The position numbers and the translations under genes are program-made. A DNA stretch of 64,000 bases from Gnetum montanum (taxonomy: Eukaryota; Streptophyta; Gnetopsida; Gnetales; Gnetaceae): contig MNCI01038093.1 of the NCBI GenBank assembly GCA_015680685.1, positions 13,284 to 77,283 of the forward strand. The letters are read 5' to 3'. Every line of letters starts with the position of its first letter. Positions within the stretch are counted from its first letter, which is position 1. Shown here piece by piece: positions 22,531-35,044 of this stretch. The notes under the pieces were generated by a model. The model saw nothing but the letters and a program-made list of their open reading frames with translations, did no database searches and was not told the origin of the DNA.

Positions 22531-23790
22531 GCATTCTCACCTATCTCCTCACCCAACAAACACCACAAGAGTTAAACCTTAAGAAGAAACAACAGTTTCT
22601 TCACCAAGCCAAGTACTTTATGAAAATCAATGGGCAATTTTACAAAGTGTGTCTTGATGGCTTAGTTCAATGGTGTGTTCCCGATATAGATCAATTGCGA
22701 GTTCTTCAAGATGCTCATGAAGGTTCTTGTGGGGGTCATTATGTTGGGAGATGAACGGCCATCAAGATCTTTCTTGCAGGATATTATTGGCCTACATTAT
22801 TTTGGGACGCCAATCGTTTCATCCAATCTTGTGAGTGCTATCAACATGATGGGGGAATGACTGCTAGAATGAAGGGTCTGCAGTAATGGATTCAACCGAC
22901 ACTTGGGGAATTGATTTTATGGGGCTGATTATACCAATGTCCAATGGAAAAGCTTATATTATTATTGCTATTGATTACCTAACAAAATGCGCTGAAGCAG
23001 CTGCTGTTAAAGATTATACATCATCCAAAACTGCACGATTTGTTCAACAAAAAATCATAAATAGGTTTGATGTGCCGTATGCACTTATTTCAGATAATGA
23101 TACCCACTTCATAGTTGCAACTTTTTAGAAATGAATGCAACACTTACGAGTTAAGCATATATTGACTACACCATACCACCCCCAAGCGAACGGTCAAGCA
23201 GAAGTCACCAACAGGGAGATTACAAAGATATTGAGAAGAACTGTTAGCAAGTTTAGGTGAGATTGGAGCACTAAACTAAACGATGCTCTTTGGGCATACT
23301 ACTCCACATGGAAACTCCCTATAGGCTACTCTCCCTATGAGTTAGTGTACGGTAAACTACCAATGCTTCCCATTCAAACTGAGCTCTGTACACTATCCAC
23401 GACATGTGATCTCAACCTTAACCTTGATCTAGCATAGAAAAAATGGTTAGTAATCCTTAACTTGCTAGATGAAAATTGATTAGCTACCCTATCATCTAAC
23501 AAATTGCATAAGGCCTTCAATAAACAACATCATGATCTAAGAATTAGAAAAGTTAAATATCAACTAGGAGATAAGGTTCTCTACTAGAATCCCACACATG
23601 TGCCACAATGTACTAAATTTTAAACACTATGGAAAGGACCTTATATTATTTATGTAACTTTTCATGCAGGGGCCATGACAATATACAAACTTGAGAGCTC
23701 GGATAAGAAACTTTTGATCAACATGCAATAAACCAAACCTTTCCAAGAGCTTAGGATAGCCAGTACACATGCTACCTCTCTTCATGGACA
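22531..23790 (+). pseudogene. Element C integrase, broken
   Basis: Zinc-binding HEGSCGGHYVG.. (about 22715-22755) with a degenerate CECYQ second half (near 22835), catalytic Asp in GIDFMG (about 22910), second Asp in LISDNDTHF (about 23086-23112) and Glu in GQAEVTNREI (about 23196-23225). The DDE triad is therefore readable even though the frame contains TAGs (e.g. 23126). The tail keeps a TLWKGPYII-like block. Confidence 0.75.
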
Positions 23791-25753
23791 ACCCTACTCA
23801 CTATTTTGGATCTCCTCCTTCCAACTTAGTCATGGGGGAGATGGCCATCTATGCTAACCATTCTAGGTCATCAGTTCCTTTTGAATTTTTTTTACACATT
23901 CTTTCAACTTTTCTTATTTTTCTTTTACACCATCATTCATGTTTTTACTATTTCCGTGTTTGCTTGATTTACTTTTATTCGTCATCTAATAAGTGCTCAT
24001 GATGGTGGATTGAATTATATCATATTTATTGCTAATGTTTGATTTTTACCTTTGAATTATGATGCTGATATTAAGGTATGGTTCTTTTGGTAAAACAGGA
24101 AATGAGTCCACGTTGTCCACTTATCCATACAACTCTATGGTCTCCTTTGGCTTAGAACTGTACAATCCCCTTTTTCTAAGTAAGCTTATTAATGAATTGG
24201 TGGCTGGGTATTTTTCAAACCAAGGAAAGACTCAAAGGTTGAAAAGGGTGTGACTTCAAGGGGATTCAATGAATTGGTGTTGGCCATTCTCTTGGGTGAT
24301 TAGATGCTTTTTCTTGCGTTTTCTGCCATTTTGACATTGTTCAAATATCAAGAAACTGAGTGAATAAAAATAAGTCTTTGCATGGTGTGGTTCTCATGCA
24401 TAAACATCAAAAAGAAAAAAGAGAAAAAGGTGAGAATTCAAAGCACACCTTTTAGACATAATAAAGAAATATGGGCTACATGCACTGGTTATGAAATTGG
24501 AAAGACATGTTATCCATGCGTAAAGGTTCCCTCTAACTAAGGCCCTTTCTCACTTCCTTCTTCTCCATCTCTCTCTCCTTGGGATGGTGGTTACTGTTTG
24601 TGAAGGCATTCTTTTTGCTTCAAGAGGATGGATTGGCCAGGTGTATTGATGCGAGGATGTGGTTGGTTTGAGTTTGGATTTGGGATGAAGTTCTACTCAG
24701 TCATCTTAACCATGAAATACACAGGGGGCTTTACACAACCTTGTTCTTGGGATTCCATTCCATTCTCTCCTCTCCATCTTTCTTCCCATTTTCCACCTCA
24801 TTGCCAATTTTATCATTAGTTTGTTCTAGATTAATGCATTGTTTTTCTTTGGTGAATTCTTGTGGGTCAGTTTTTAACTCTTGCTTCCAAATGACATTCC
24901 TAAAGCCTACAGACTCTTTGGTTTGTGGGTTTGTCAAGGCATAAAAGGCATGAGCCTACTTTTTGGAGGACCCATTGGCATTCCTTTTTGGTGCAATTGT
25001 TAAGTTCTTTTTCTTAAACATTTCCTGCGATCAGTCATCTCTTGTTTCATCCCCATCCATGACATCCATTTTATTGGCATTGCCGTTGTTATTTTTTCCC
25101 ATTTTTTTATTCCTCACATTTTTCCATCTTATAGCTACCAGAGGTTTGCTCTTAGTTGTGGGGGCCCTAGCATAAATTTTTTAATTTTTTCCATTTTACT
25201 AATTGCCGAACCCTTACACCTTAGGTAGTTGCCAGTGATAAATCTTCGATCTAGTTTCTACCATAACCACAACTCAGCCAATGTGCTTCACATCAAGGCA
25301 AGGTATCAACTGCATTGTGGATTATCTATCCTTGCTCATTTTTTACTGTGTTGTGTGTGCAGATGGCGATCATACAAACAATGAACTAGGCTTGGAGGAA
25401 GCACTCAGGATGGATTGGAACTAGAGTATTTACGAAATGAGCAAGTTTGGTGGCATGGCTATGGATAAACAACAAAAGGCAAAATCTCAACATTCGCAGC
25501 AACATGCTCCATCTTCTTTCTCTCTCTCATTTTCTCTTCAAGCTGCCAAATAAAGGCTTGGATGTCATTTATGTATGTGTTCACCACAATGGTCATGAAC
25601 ACTAATGTTGTAATATGCTTATTGATCCGTTCACTACGCATGTTGAGTCTATCATCCCATTCCACCGTCAGTTGTCAATTGGTCAATAATCCCATACCTT
25701 CCCAATATTTTGTAAGGAACTCTAGGACGAGTTTTCATTTAGTTGTGGGGGTA
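23791..25753 (+). other. Non-coding 3' region of element C with three PPT-like motifs
   Basis: No gene supported. PPT-like motifs: TTAGTCATGGGGGAGATGG (23826-23844) right after pol, CTTAGTTGTGGGGGCC (25151-25166), and the LTR-adjacent PPT TTAGTTGTGGGGGTA (25739-25753), the last preceded by hairpin AACTCT-AGGA-CGAGTT (25719-25734). The stretch aligns in blocks with 33700-35040 (D) and, reversed, 4475-6335 (B). Confidence 0.7.
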
Positions 25754-26731
25754 TGATGAGAGCAGTTACTCTAGTAGTTATTCTAATTATTAAAGTGGTT
25801 ACTCTAGCAATTACTTTAGCAGTTACTCTAATTATTAGAGTGGTTACTCTAGCAGTTACTCTAGTAGTTATTCTAATTATTAGAGTGGTTACTATAGCAG
25901 TTACTTTAACAGTTATTCTAATTATTAGAGCGATTACTCTAACTATTAGAGTAGTTACTCCCAGGCCTATAAATACAGTGCCCAAGTGCACAATTGGAAG
26001 AAGTTTTTTAGCAGTCAAGTAGCGAAACACTTGTAGTCTGTTTGAAAGTTAGAGTATTTTCCAAGTGCCTGCAGCAAGAGGTCTAAGTATGGATGGATCT
26101 TTATTCAAGCATTGTGTACCTGAGCACACCTTGTGTACAGCAATAAGGACAAGCTCTTTGATTCATCCTTGCAGCACTTGAGATTTGTTTTCTTATGCAT
26201 TTATTTTATTTTATTTTATTTTATTATGCATTTATTTTATTTTATGCACTTTACATTTTTGTTATTAGCACAGTAATTCATTTTGATCAATTAACCAAAT
26301 CATTAAATTACACAAGCACAACTACTTTGACCATGTGTGTAATACTTGGTAACCCAGTAATGATTAGCATTTGGTAATCCCAACAGTGTTGCACTAGTTC
26401 AAGATGTGTACGGAAAGTGGGAACGGATGCTGGTGTTAGGATTAGTTAGAACTTAGTTAATGAGTAGTTAAGTTAAATTAGTCACTTAGTTACATCTCTT
26501 CTTCCCTACCAGCACAGGACATAAAAACATAAAAGCTATAAAAATCATATGCCTCAAGCTTATTTAACCATACAATCATGACATACAGGTAAGCTTGGGA
26601 AGACAACGATCAACCAACCCATCCTTGTTCCACAAGGACGCATAAGCACTTAGTTCTTGGAATTTGACCAAATCATGTGTGAAATGCTCGTATTCGTATG
26701 GTTGAGTGTAAGGGTACCTAATCGCTCATCA
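25754..26731 (+). repeat. 3' LTR of element C (978 bp)
   Basis: TGATGA...TCATCA ends. U3 array of the ACTCTAATTATTAGAGT palindrome (five copies, about 25775-25950), TATAAATA at 25968-25975, an R block ending near AATAAGGA, a (TTTTA)n stretch at about 26197-26245, the CTTGGTAACCCAGTAATGA module (26345-26400) and the GGGTACC end. It serves as reference for what is missing in the 5' LTR. Confidence 0.9.
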
Positions 26732-26954
26732 AACATTATTAAAATATATTATCTCTATATCTTGACCAGTAGCTGAAAATGAACTATTAGGAGTTAAAAT
26801 TTCTTGAACATGTTATCCATTCTGAAGATATAGGCAAGGCATATAGTTACAATGATACTATAGAGAAATTAGAAAGGAATATAATGATTTCTGAAATATG
26901 ATTCAAATTCGTAACCTATTTTCTAGCAAGATAATAAGCTAACCTCTTGCATAC
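26732..26954. other. Spacer between elements C and D
   Basis: 223 bp AT-rich sequence without a gene. The last five bases (CATAC, 26950-26954) are the left target-site duplication of element D. A weak tRNA-promoter-like segment can be read on the minus strand near 26890-26950. Confidence 0.6.
26950..26954. repeat. Target-site duplication of element D (left)
   Basis: CATAC directly before LTR start 26955, repeated exactly at 35673-35677 after the 3' LTR end. A 5-bp duplication is standard for Ty3/Gypsy integration and fixes both ends of element D. Confidence 0.85.
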
Positions 26955-27802
26955 TGATGAGTCACCAAATAAGCAACCTGATATCAGACCCTTGATATCG
27001 GATACGCAATATTGGATGGGCTAAGCGACATCGGACACGCGATGTTAGAGCCTGTCTCATTGGCTATAAATAAGAGACAGGGGCACTTGGTCTTGGGGAG
27101 TAATTTTTTAGTCCCTTATCTAAACTCTTGCAGTTTTTCTCTTCCAAAGTTAGAATTATTTTTGAGTGTCAGTAGTAGTAGTCATAGAGTGAACGGATCT
27201 TTATTCGAGCATCATGTACCTGAGCACACCTTGTTCCCTGAAATAAAGAAAAACTTTGTGATAATCCTTGCAACATTTAGAATAGCTTAACTATGCATTT
27301 AATGTTATTTACTATTATTTGATGCTCTCATTAATTAATCAATGTTATTTCTTTAGAATTATAAATTATCAACAAGTTAGCACACTCAGCACAACCACTT
27401 TGAGCATACATGGAACACTTGGTAACCCAGTAATGACTAGCATCTGGTAATCCCAGTAGTGTTACACTAGTTCAGGATGTATCTAGAGAGTGGAAACAGA
27501 TGCTAGTGATAAAATTCGATCAACACTAGAGTTATAGAAATCCATTAGTTAATTCAATCTTTTCATTTCATACACTTAAGAGACTAAGATAGAAAATATA
27601 AAAAAACATAAAGAAATCATATACCTCGAGTTTACTTAATCATAAAAGTGTACCTTATAAGTAAGTTTGAGAAGACAATGACTGTATAACTCATCCTTGT
27701 TCTGTGTAGGTGCATAAACACTTAATCCTCTGAGTTCAACCGGATCGTGCGTGAATGCTCATATTCATATGGTTAGGCGTAGGGGTACCTTGCCACTAAT
27801 CA
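26955..27802 (+). repeat. 5' LTR of element D (848 bp)
   Basis: TGATGA start, TAATCA end. U3 carries GATATC-like near-palindromes (26979-27047), TATAAATA at 27065-27072, the CGAGCATCATGTACC..GAGCACACC block, AATAAAGA at about 27242, and the CTTGGTAACCCAGTAATGAC module at about 27419. The PBS follows after one base. Confidence 0.88.
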
Positions 27803-27803
27803 T

Positions 27804-27821
27804 TACCACCATTGCCAAGGA
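27804..27821 (+). other. Primer binding site of element D (tRNA-Asp type, decayed)
   Basis: TACCACCATTGCCAAGGA matches 12 of 18 bases of the tRNA-Asp complement TGGCGCCGTTGCCGGGGA, with mostly G-to-A changes. Position and similarity to B and E support it. Confidence 0.55.
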
Positions 27822-27938
27822 TTTTGTTATTTGTGTGCTGATTAGAACTTAGGAAATCCTTCCATCGTTGGAACGAACCCTTAAAGTTAACTATCCTAAA
27901 ATCACCAGAAAAGAGTACCGCACACTGAGTAATCAATT

Positions 27939-29965
27939 ATGTCTCCTTCTTCTTATAAGAGTGCTTCACTGACTAGGTCCAATACCACAAAATTATGTTC
28001 CTCTCTTTAACTTTGGTCAAGGATATGGGTATTAGAATCTTCACTCAACTATTCATAACCTAGCTTCTAGTACCAACAAACACAAAGGGTCTAGAAAAGG
28101 AACATGAACACATGATAATGATGAACATCACAATAATAACCACGATTGAGGCCATGACCACTAAAGATAAGATGGCAGGTGCTGACATGGTTCTAGTCCT
28201 CCTTCCTTTTCACCTTCATCATCTTCTTCCTCCTCTCCTTCAAGATCTAAATGCAGTTGCAGAGGGTAAGATCATGAGTACAATGGTAGGAAAAATAGAA
28301 ATCACTGACAAAACAGTAGAGAAAGGGGATGGGGACATTCTAAAGAGACACATCATGAAGGAAGGGAGAGTAGGAAACAACATAGACATCATAGACACCA
28401 TAGGCAACATGATCATGATGAACCCCTACTTGCCACCCAAAGTATGTTAAATATAACAAAGACTATTAGGATTACAAAAAGGCACCAGAAAGACAGTAGG
28501 ATCAAAAGACTAGACATGAATAACATCCCATGATTTGAAGGAGGATACAATGCTAATCCTCAAAACCATTTACAAGCATTCCATAATGCATGTGCCTTGT
28601 AGAATATAGAAAAAAAATGGTAAAAGCTAAAGTTATTTTCACAAACACTGATCAAGGAAGCAGAAAGTTAGTACCAGTCCTTAAAATCCAAATCCATTCA
28701 ACGATGGAGTACCATGTTGGAGCTATTCAACAATAAGTATCAAACGTACTCCTAAGTGTCCAACCTACAGAAGCAAATCCAAGGATGGAGACAAGAAGGA
28801 CATGAACCCTTGGATGCTACCATGTGCTGATAATATTCACTATTACATCATTACCCTAGCCATGGTTACTTGCAAAAGGAACAACTACGCCATCTCGTAG
28901 ATGGGCTTAGGTACGAAACATGAAGAACCCTTGGGACTTATGCCCAAGAAAGGCTATTCAAGCTCAAAGCCCATCAAATAAAAAGATTATTGAAGCAAGT
29001 TGCCAAGGACAAAGGTGAGTTGAGTAAAAGAGAAAGTGTATAGGAGTACAACAAAGATCCTTCCCTCCAAAAGAAGGAAATTAGATTTTGCGAAGATGAA
29101 GAAGAGTCACCACTTAAAGAGATGGTGAATAGAAAGACTTTGCCCATTCAAAAAGTTGTATCAAAAGTATCGGCAAAGCTGGATCAAATATGGAACTCCC
29201 TAGACGACAAATTTTAAACTGTCCTAAAAATAGTAGAGGAGTCTAAAGAACAAAGTAGTGACTGAGAAAGAAGGAGAAAGAAAGGAGCTAAGTATGCATG
29301 TAACAAAGGTAAGGGCAAGGTTTTCGTCATTGAAGAGGTTGTGGATTCGAACATAGATAATGATAGCAGATGTGAGATATGCCAATATGACCATCCTAAA
29401 GGATGTTGCCCAGTAGTGTCACATCTGCAACAGTCTAGGGTGTATGCACTAAACCCATGGTTAAATAGACAATAAACACCCAAAAGTTTACCTTATCCTC
29501 AAGGTAACCCAAGGCAGTTCTACCAACCCTTGACATATTATCTGAGTAGAGCTCCACCACAACCAAATGGATAGTATCAACAATGGAAACACCCACAATC
29601 ATGGGGAATGCCACTACCACGTCAACAGTACCCTTACCATCAACCTAACCCATAAGGATATTACGTTCAGTAGCCTCTCTCTTCACGTGACTCTACTACT
29701 CACGACGCTCTCCAACCTCACTACTAGACCCCCGAGTACTATAGAACTTCTTCTTCTAGGGGTGATGCTCCACATACGCACTACCCTTCTCATCTATTTT
29801 CATCTCTTCCATCCTCAGCTCCATTACCACCTACTCCAACTATGCAGTGTGAGCTTCCTGCTCAGCCGCAACAACATAATGCTACAAGGGTTGTCAATCT
29901 TCAACCTATTGTTCATTCGAACAACTAATCAAAGAAGAGAACTTTCTTTAGAACCAACAGTCTAA
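27939..29965 (+). pseudogene. Element D gag polyprotein, heavily broken
   Basis: ATG 27939 (MSPSSYKSAS). The capsid region (28515-29240) retains FEGGYNANPQNHLQAFHNA, LKLFSQTLIKEAES and RWSTMLELFNNKYQTYS, full length compared with C, which lacks it. The front part is shorter than in B and C: the FTFILHQDEQL block was not found, so an N-terminal deletion is likely near 27985. A CEICQYDHPKGCCP block lies near 29365-29410. Many stops and several frameshifts. Confidence 0.7.
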
Positions 29966-30660
29966 CCAAGTCCTTACAACCACAAGTAGCTAAATATCCA
30001 AACACCTCATCAATGTTTAAATCTTTGGAGGATCCTTTGAACCAAAAACCACACCCAATGCACACTATCATGTTAACTCACACCATCACTAATTAAATTA
30101 AAGCTGGCCATCTTCCTAGGAAATTCTCTAATCCTGGAAGTCCTCTTATTTCTTTGCAAATCACTAGAAATGAGCCTTGTAAAACTATTTTCGATATAGA
30201 TTCTAGTGTTAATTCGATCTCCTAAGAAATGTATAAAGCCTAGAACCTAGCTTCGCTGAAGAAGAGTAATATTCATTTAGAGTTGGCCAACCAATCCATC
30301 ACAGTTCCATTGGGACTAATGGAGGACATTATCACCACTATTTGTGGGTGGTCGTGTCTAGCTAATTTCCTAGTGATCCAAGTTAACAACTACAAGGTGG
30401 ACTTCCCAATCATAATGGAAAGAGCATGGCTAAGTATGATTGATGCGCACCTAGGAATATCTAATCTTTCCCTAGAAATATCAAAAGAAATTGCATTTGG
30501 AAAGATCGAGAAGAAGAAAGTTCCATGCATCGCAGATAGTGACACAAGGTACAACTGCGTGTAGAAGTCCTAGTTTGTACAACTCTCAACATTGCTTGCA
30601 TTCAACCAGTGTGCACAAGTATCTAACATACAAAGATGCCTGTATGTAGTAGCCACAAGA
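29966..30660 (+). pseudogene. Element D aspartic protease region, active site degraded
   Basis: By alignment with B and C the active-site segment (about 30180-30225) reads IFDIDSSVNSIS instead of LLDLGSGVNLIS: the essential Gly of D-L-G has become Asp. Downstream DFPIIMERAWLSMIDAHLG corresponds to the ILGR-like block. TAA and TAG codons occur at about 30223 and 30241. Confidence 0.65.
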
Positions 30661-32420
30661 CAAGAAGGCACCCAGTGGCTAATAGCTGACCGAGAGAATA
30701 ATTCAAATTTATGCATGGAACTAACTAAGAGCTTGACTTGTGCCTACATCGATAGCATAGATGCATTAGAGCAAGTCCATTGCCAACTTCCAAGTATTAA
30801 CACCAAAGATATCAACTGGGGAAAGTTGGAAATCCCTAATGAGTTTAACCAAGAGCCCCTTAAATTAAAATCATTGCCCACCGATATGGAGTATGCATTT
30901 CTCAAGAATGGAAAACTAGTGATCATTAATGCTAAGCTCACTCCTCAACAAAAAGAAAGACCACTAAAGATGACAAACAAATGGTCAAAAGCCTTTGCTT
31001 GGTCATATTCCAAATTAACTAGAATAGATCCTACGATATGCCAACATAGAATTTACACTGACCTCTCTATGAAGCCTTGACAACAACCATAAAGACAACT
31101 GAACCCAAAGCTTAAGCAAGTAGTTAAGGAAGAAATTGAACAACTTCTGAAGACTGGGTTCATCTACACCATTGTTAATAGTGAATGGGTTAGTCCATTA
31201 GTCATTGTGCCTAAAAAGGGTGGTAAATGGAGGGTGTGTATAGACTTTAGGTTATTGAACATGCCAACATTTAAAGATCATTTCCCATTGTCATTAGTTA
31301 ACCAAGTCTTAGATACCATTGCAGGGCAATGTTATTATAGTTTTTTGGATGGTTACAATGGGTACAATCAAATCCAAATAGCACCAGAAGACCAACCCAA
31401 AACTACATTCACAAGTCCTTGGGGGACATTTGCATACAGGTAGATGCTGTTTAGCTTGTGTAGTGCTCTAGCAACATTTCAATGTTTAGTTCTCAGTATA
31501 TTTTAGCAACAAATAGGGAATGGTGTGGAGGTTTTTATGAATAATTTCTCTACCTAGGAAGTGAACTTTGAAAGAGCATTAGACTAATTAGAGCAAGTGT
31601 TGAAATGATGTGTTGAAACCAACCTAAGGATCAATTGGCAGAAAAGCCTCTTAATGGTCTAAGAGGGCATTGTCTTACGACATAAAATTTCACAAACAGC
31701 GATAGAGGTAGACCCTAAAAAAATTAAAGTCATCGAAGGAATCACTCGTCAACTTGAAACTATAAAATATGTTTAATCATTCCTTAGACATATTGGCTAT
31801 TATAGATGCTTCATCAAGAACTTTTTGAAGATTGCAAAACCATTGGTAGAATTAATGAATAAGGATGTATCCTTTGAATGGACCAAGGAATGTAAGCTAG
31901 CCTTGCAAACCTTGAAGTAGAAGCTCGTAGAAATACCCATTCTACAAGCTCCAGACTATTCCATATAATGATTGATGCATCCAATTTTTCCTTAGGAGCC
32001 GTACTTACATAATTAGATGAGCACAAATGTCCCTATTACATTCATTGTGCAAGTTGAAGTATTGCTGGTGCACAACTCAACTATACCACAACAGAAAAAG
32101 AGTTAATGGTTGTGGTGTTTGCACTAGAGAAATTTAGGCACTATGTATTAGGCTATAAGGTATTTGTATACATAGATCATAGTGTGATTTCGTTCCTTAT
32201 GAATAAACCAATGGTAAGCCCTCACATCATACAATGGCTTGTGATCTTACAAGAGTTTGATCTCATGATGGTAGATCATAAAGGCACCGAGAATGTTGTT
32301 GCCGATCATTTATCTTGATTGCGGTGGGACAACAAAGAGGATGAATACCTAATTTCTAATCATTTCCTTGATGAACTCCTCTTTGCAGGTGTAATAAACA
32401 ATCAATCACCCACAAATACA
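30661..32420 (+). pseudogene. Element D reverse transcriptase and RNase H, catalytic site lost
   Basis: Pre-RT block with WSKAFAWSYSKL (about 30983-31018), RT motifs WRVCIDFRLLN, YYSFLDGYNGYNQI and PWGTFAYR (31207-31443). The catalytic motif is FMNNFST (Asn codons 31540-31545), as in element C. RNase H: VVFALEKFRHYVLGYKV and VVADHLS (32106-32318). Stops are mostly TAG, with some TAA and TGA. Confidence 0.78.
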
Positions 32421-33710
32421 AATCGGTATAGTAGCATTCTTACTTATCTTCTTACACAAGAAACACCACAAGGGCTGGATGTTAGAAAAAAAGACCAGTT
32501 TCTCCACCGAATCAAACATTTCATGGAAATCAATGGACACCTTTACAAGGTGTGTTCCAATGGCTTGGTCTGATGGTTTGTTCCTGATGCAAATCAATTA
32601 TGAGTTCTCCAAGATGCTCATGAGGGCCCTCTTGGGGATCATTACACTAGGAGATGAATGGCCATTAAAATCTTGCTTGTAGGATATTATTGGCCTACAT
32701 TATTTTGGGATGCCCATCATTTTGTCCAATCTTGTGAGTGTAGTCAATGTGATGGGGGAATGACTACTAGAATGGAGGGTTCACAACAATGGATTTAGCC
32801 CTTAGAACCCTTCGACATATGGAGTATTGATTTTATGGAGCCTACTACACCAATGTCCAATGGAAAAGCATACATTGTTGTTGTTGTTGACAATTTTAAA
32901 AAATCAAAAAAAGTAGCTGCCATTACTGACTGTACATCATCTACCGTTGCATGATTCATTCAACAATAAATCATAAATAGGTTTGGTGTCCCTTGTGCAC
33001 TTATTTTCAATAATGGTACACATTTTATAGGTGCGACTTTTTAGAAGTTGATGCAACACTTAGGAGTTGAGCGTAAACTGACTACACCATATCATCCTCA
33101 AGCAAAAGGTCAAGCCAAAGTCATCAATAGAAAAATCACAAAAATTTTAGCATGAACCATTAGCAAATATAGGCAAGACTAGAGCACCAAACTAAATAAT
33201 GCTCTTTGGGCTTATCACTCCACATGGAAACTCCCTATAGGCTACTATCCCTATGAGTTAGTACACGGTAAACTTCCAACACTTCCTATCCAAGCTGAGC
33301 TTTGTGCACTATCTACAACATGTGACCTTAACCTTGACCTTAGTCTAGCATAGAAAGAATGGTTAATGAATCTTAACTTGCTAGATAAAAATTGATTTGC
33401 CACCCTATCATCCAACGAACTACACAAGGCCTTCAACAAACAATGTCTTGACCTAAGAATTAGAAAAGTCAAATACCAACTAGGAGATAGGGTTCTTTAT
33501 GGGAATCCCACACATGTGCCATAACAAACTAAATTTCAAACACTATGGAAAGGACCTTACATCATTCATGAAACTTTTTCTTTAGGGGCCATGATGATCT
33601 ATAAACCTGGAAGCCCAAATAAGAAATTATTGATCAAAATCTAGCAAACCAAACCTTTCCATAGGTCAAAATAGCTAGTACTAACACTACCTCTATTGAT
33701 GGACAACCCT
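32421..33710 (+). pseudogene. Element D integrase, catalytic residues lost
   Basis: First Asp kept (SIDFMEP, about 32827). The second is Asn (LIFNNGTHF, about 33000-33025) and the Glu position reads Lys (GQAKVINRKI, about 33108-33138), so the DDE triad is destroyed. A KGPYIIHETF block marks the C-terminal tail near 33550. Same order and spacing as in C. Confidence 0.72.
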
Positions 33711-35044
33711 ACTCATTATTTTGGATCTTCTCCTTCCAACTTAGTCATGGGGGAGATGGCCACCAATGCTAATTATTCAAAGCCCTCAATTTCTTTTGTC
33801 TTTTTTTTTACACATTTTTGTTTTACACATTCAAATTTACTTGTTTCTGTTTTACACCATCGTTAAAACTTTTACTATTTCTTTCTCTATTACATTTTGT
33901 TTGATTTATTCTCACTTGTCACATAATAAATGCTCATGATGGTGGGCTGTACTATAATGCTGTTGGTTGCTAATGTTTGATTTTTACCTTTGACTTTTAA
34001 TGTTGATGCTAAGATATGGTTTCTTTTGATAAAACAGGCAATGAGTCCATGTCATCCATTCATCCATTCAACTTTATGGTCTCCCTTTGTTTTGGAAATG
34101 TATTGTCCCTTTTTCTACTCAAACCTATTAATGAATTTGTGGCTTGGTATTCTTCAAACTAAGAAAAGATTCAAATGGATTGAAAAGGATGTGACTTCAA
34201 GGGGATTCGATGTATTTGTGTTAACTATTCTCTTGGGTGATTGGTTGTTTTTCATAGGTTTTCTGCCATTTCACTATCGACTAATATCAGGAAGTTGAAT
34301 GAATTGAATAAGTCTTTGCATGGTGTGGTTCCCACTCAAGAAAAAAAAACTGGTGGGAATTCAAAGCACACCTCTTAGACATAATAAAGGAACATGAGCT
34401 ACAAGTACTGGTTATGGCACTAGAAAGACATGTTACCCATGCCTGAAGGTTCTGTCTAACTAAGGCCCTTTCTCACTTATTGCTTCTCTATTCTCCTCTT
34501 TTTGGAATGGTGGTTGCTCTGTGAAAGCATTCTTGTTGCTTCAGGATGATGGGTTGGACAAGTGTGTTGATGGGAGGTCACTAGATGTGGTTAGTTTTAA
34601 TCTAGATTTGGACTAAATTTTATTAAGTCACCTTAACCACATAATACACAAGGGAGTTTACACAACCTTGATTTTGGGATTTCATTCCATTCTCTATTCT
34701 CTTTCCATCTTGCTTCCCATATTCTACCTCATTGCTAATTTTATGATTAGTTTATATCTTGGTCAATGCATTATTATTCTTTGGTAAATTCTTGTGGTGA
34801 ATTCTTAACTATTGTCTCCATATGTCATTCCTAGAGCCTATAGGCTCTTTGGTTTGTGGGCTTGTCAGGGCATAAGCCTACTTTGGGGAGGACCCACTAA
34901 CATTCCTTTTTGGTGCAGTTGTTAAGTTCTTTCCCTTAAATATTTCTCACAATCAACTATTTCTCATTTCACCCCATCCATGACATCCGTTTTTACATTT
35001 CTCTTCCCTTCTATGCATTTTTATTAGCTTCATCATTGTTATTA
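33711..35044 (+). other. 3' non-coding region of element D, truncated
   Basis: Matches the first about 1.3 kb of the element C 3' region, including TTAGTCATGGGGGAGATGG (33741-33759) right after pol. It stops near 35040, before the second PPT-like motif and the true PPT, and joins directly to the middle of the LTR. The frame 33990-34298 has no family signal. Confidence 0.7.

Larger units (their letters stand above)
17134..26731 (+). mobile_element. Element C: Athila-like Ty3/Gypsy LTR retrotransposon
   Basis: 5' LTR 17134-18087 (end deleted), gag from 18172, protease about 20170, RT/RNase H, integrase to about 23790, 2-kb non-coding 3' region, PPT 25739-25753, 3' LTR 25754-26731. It is the same family as B and D by gag, pol and 3'-region similarity but has a different U3. 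No 5-bp duplication is seen (CAATA left, AACAT right). The PBS is gone and gag carries an internal deletion, so the copy is dead. Confidence 0.85.
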
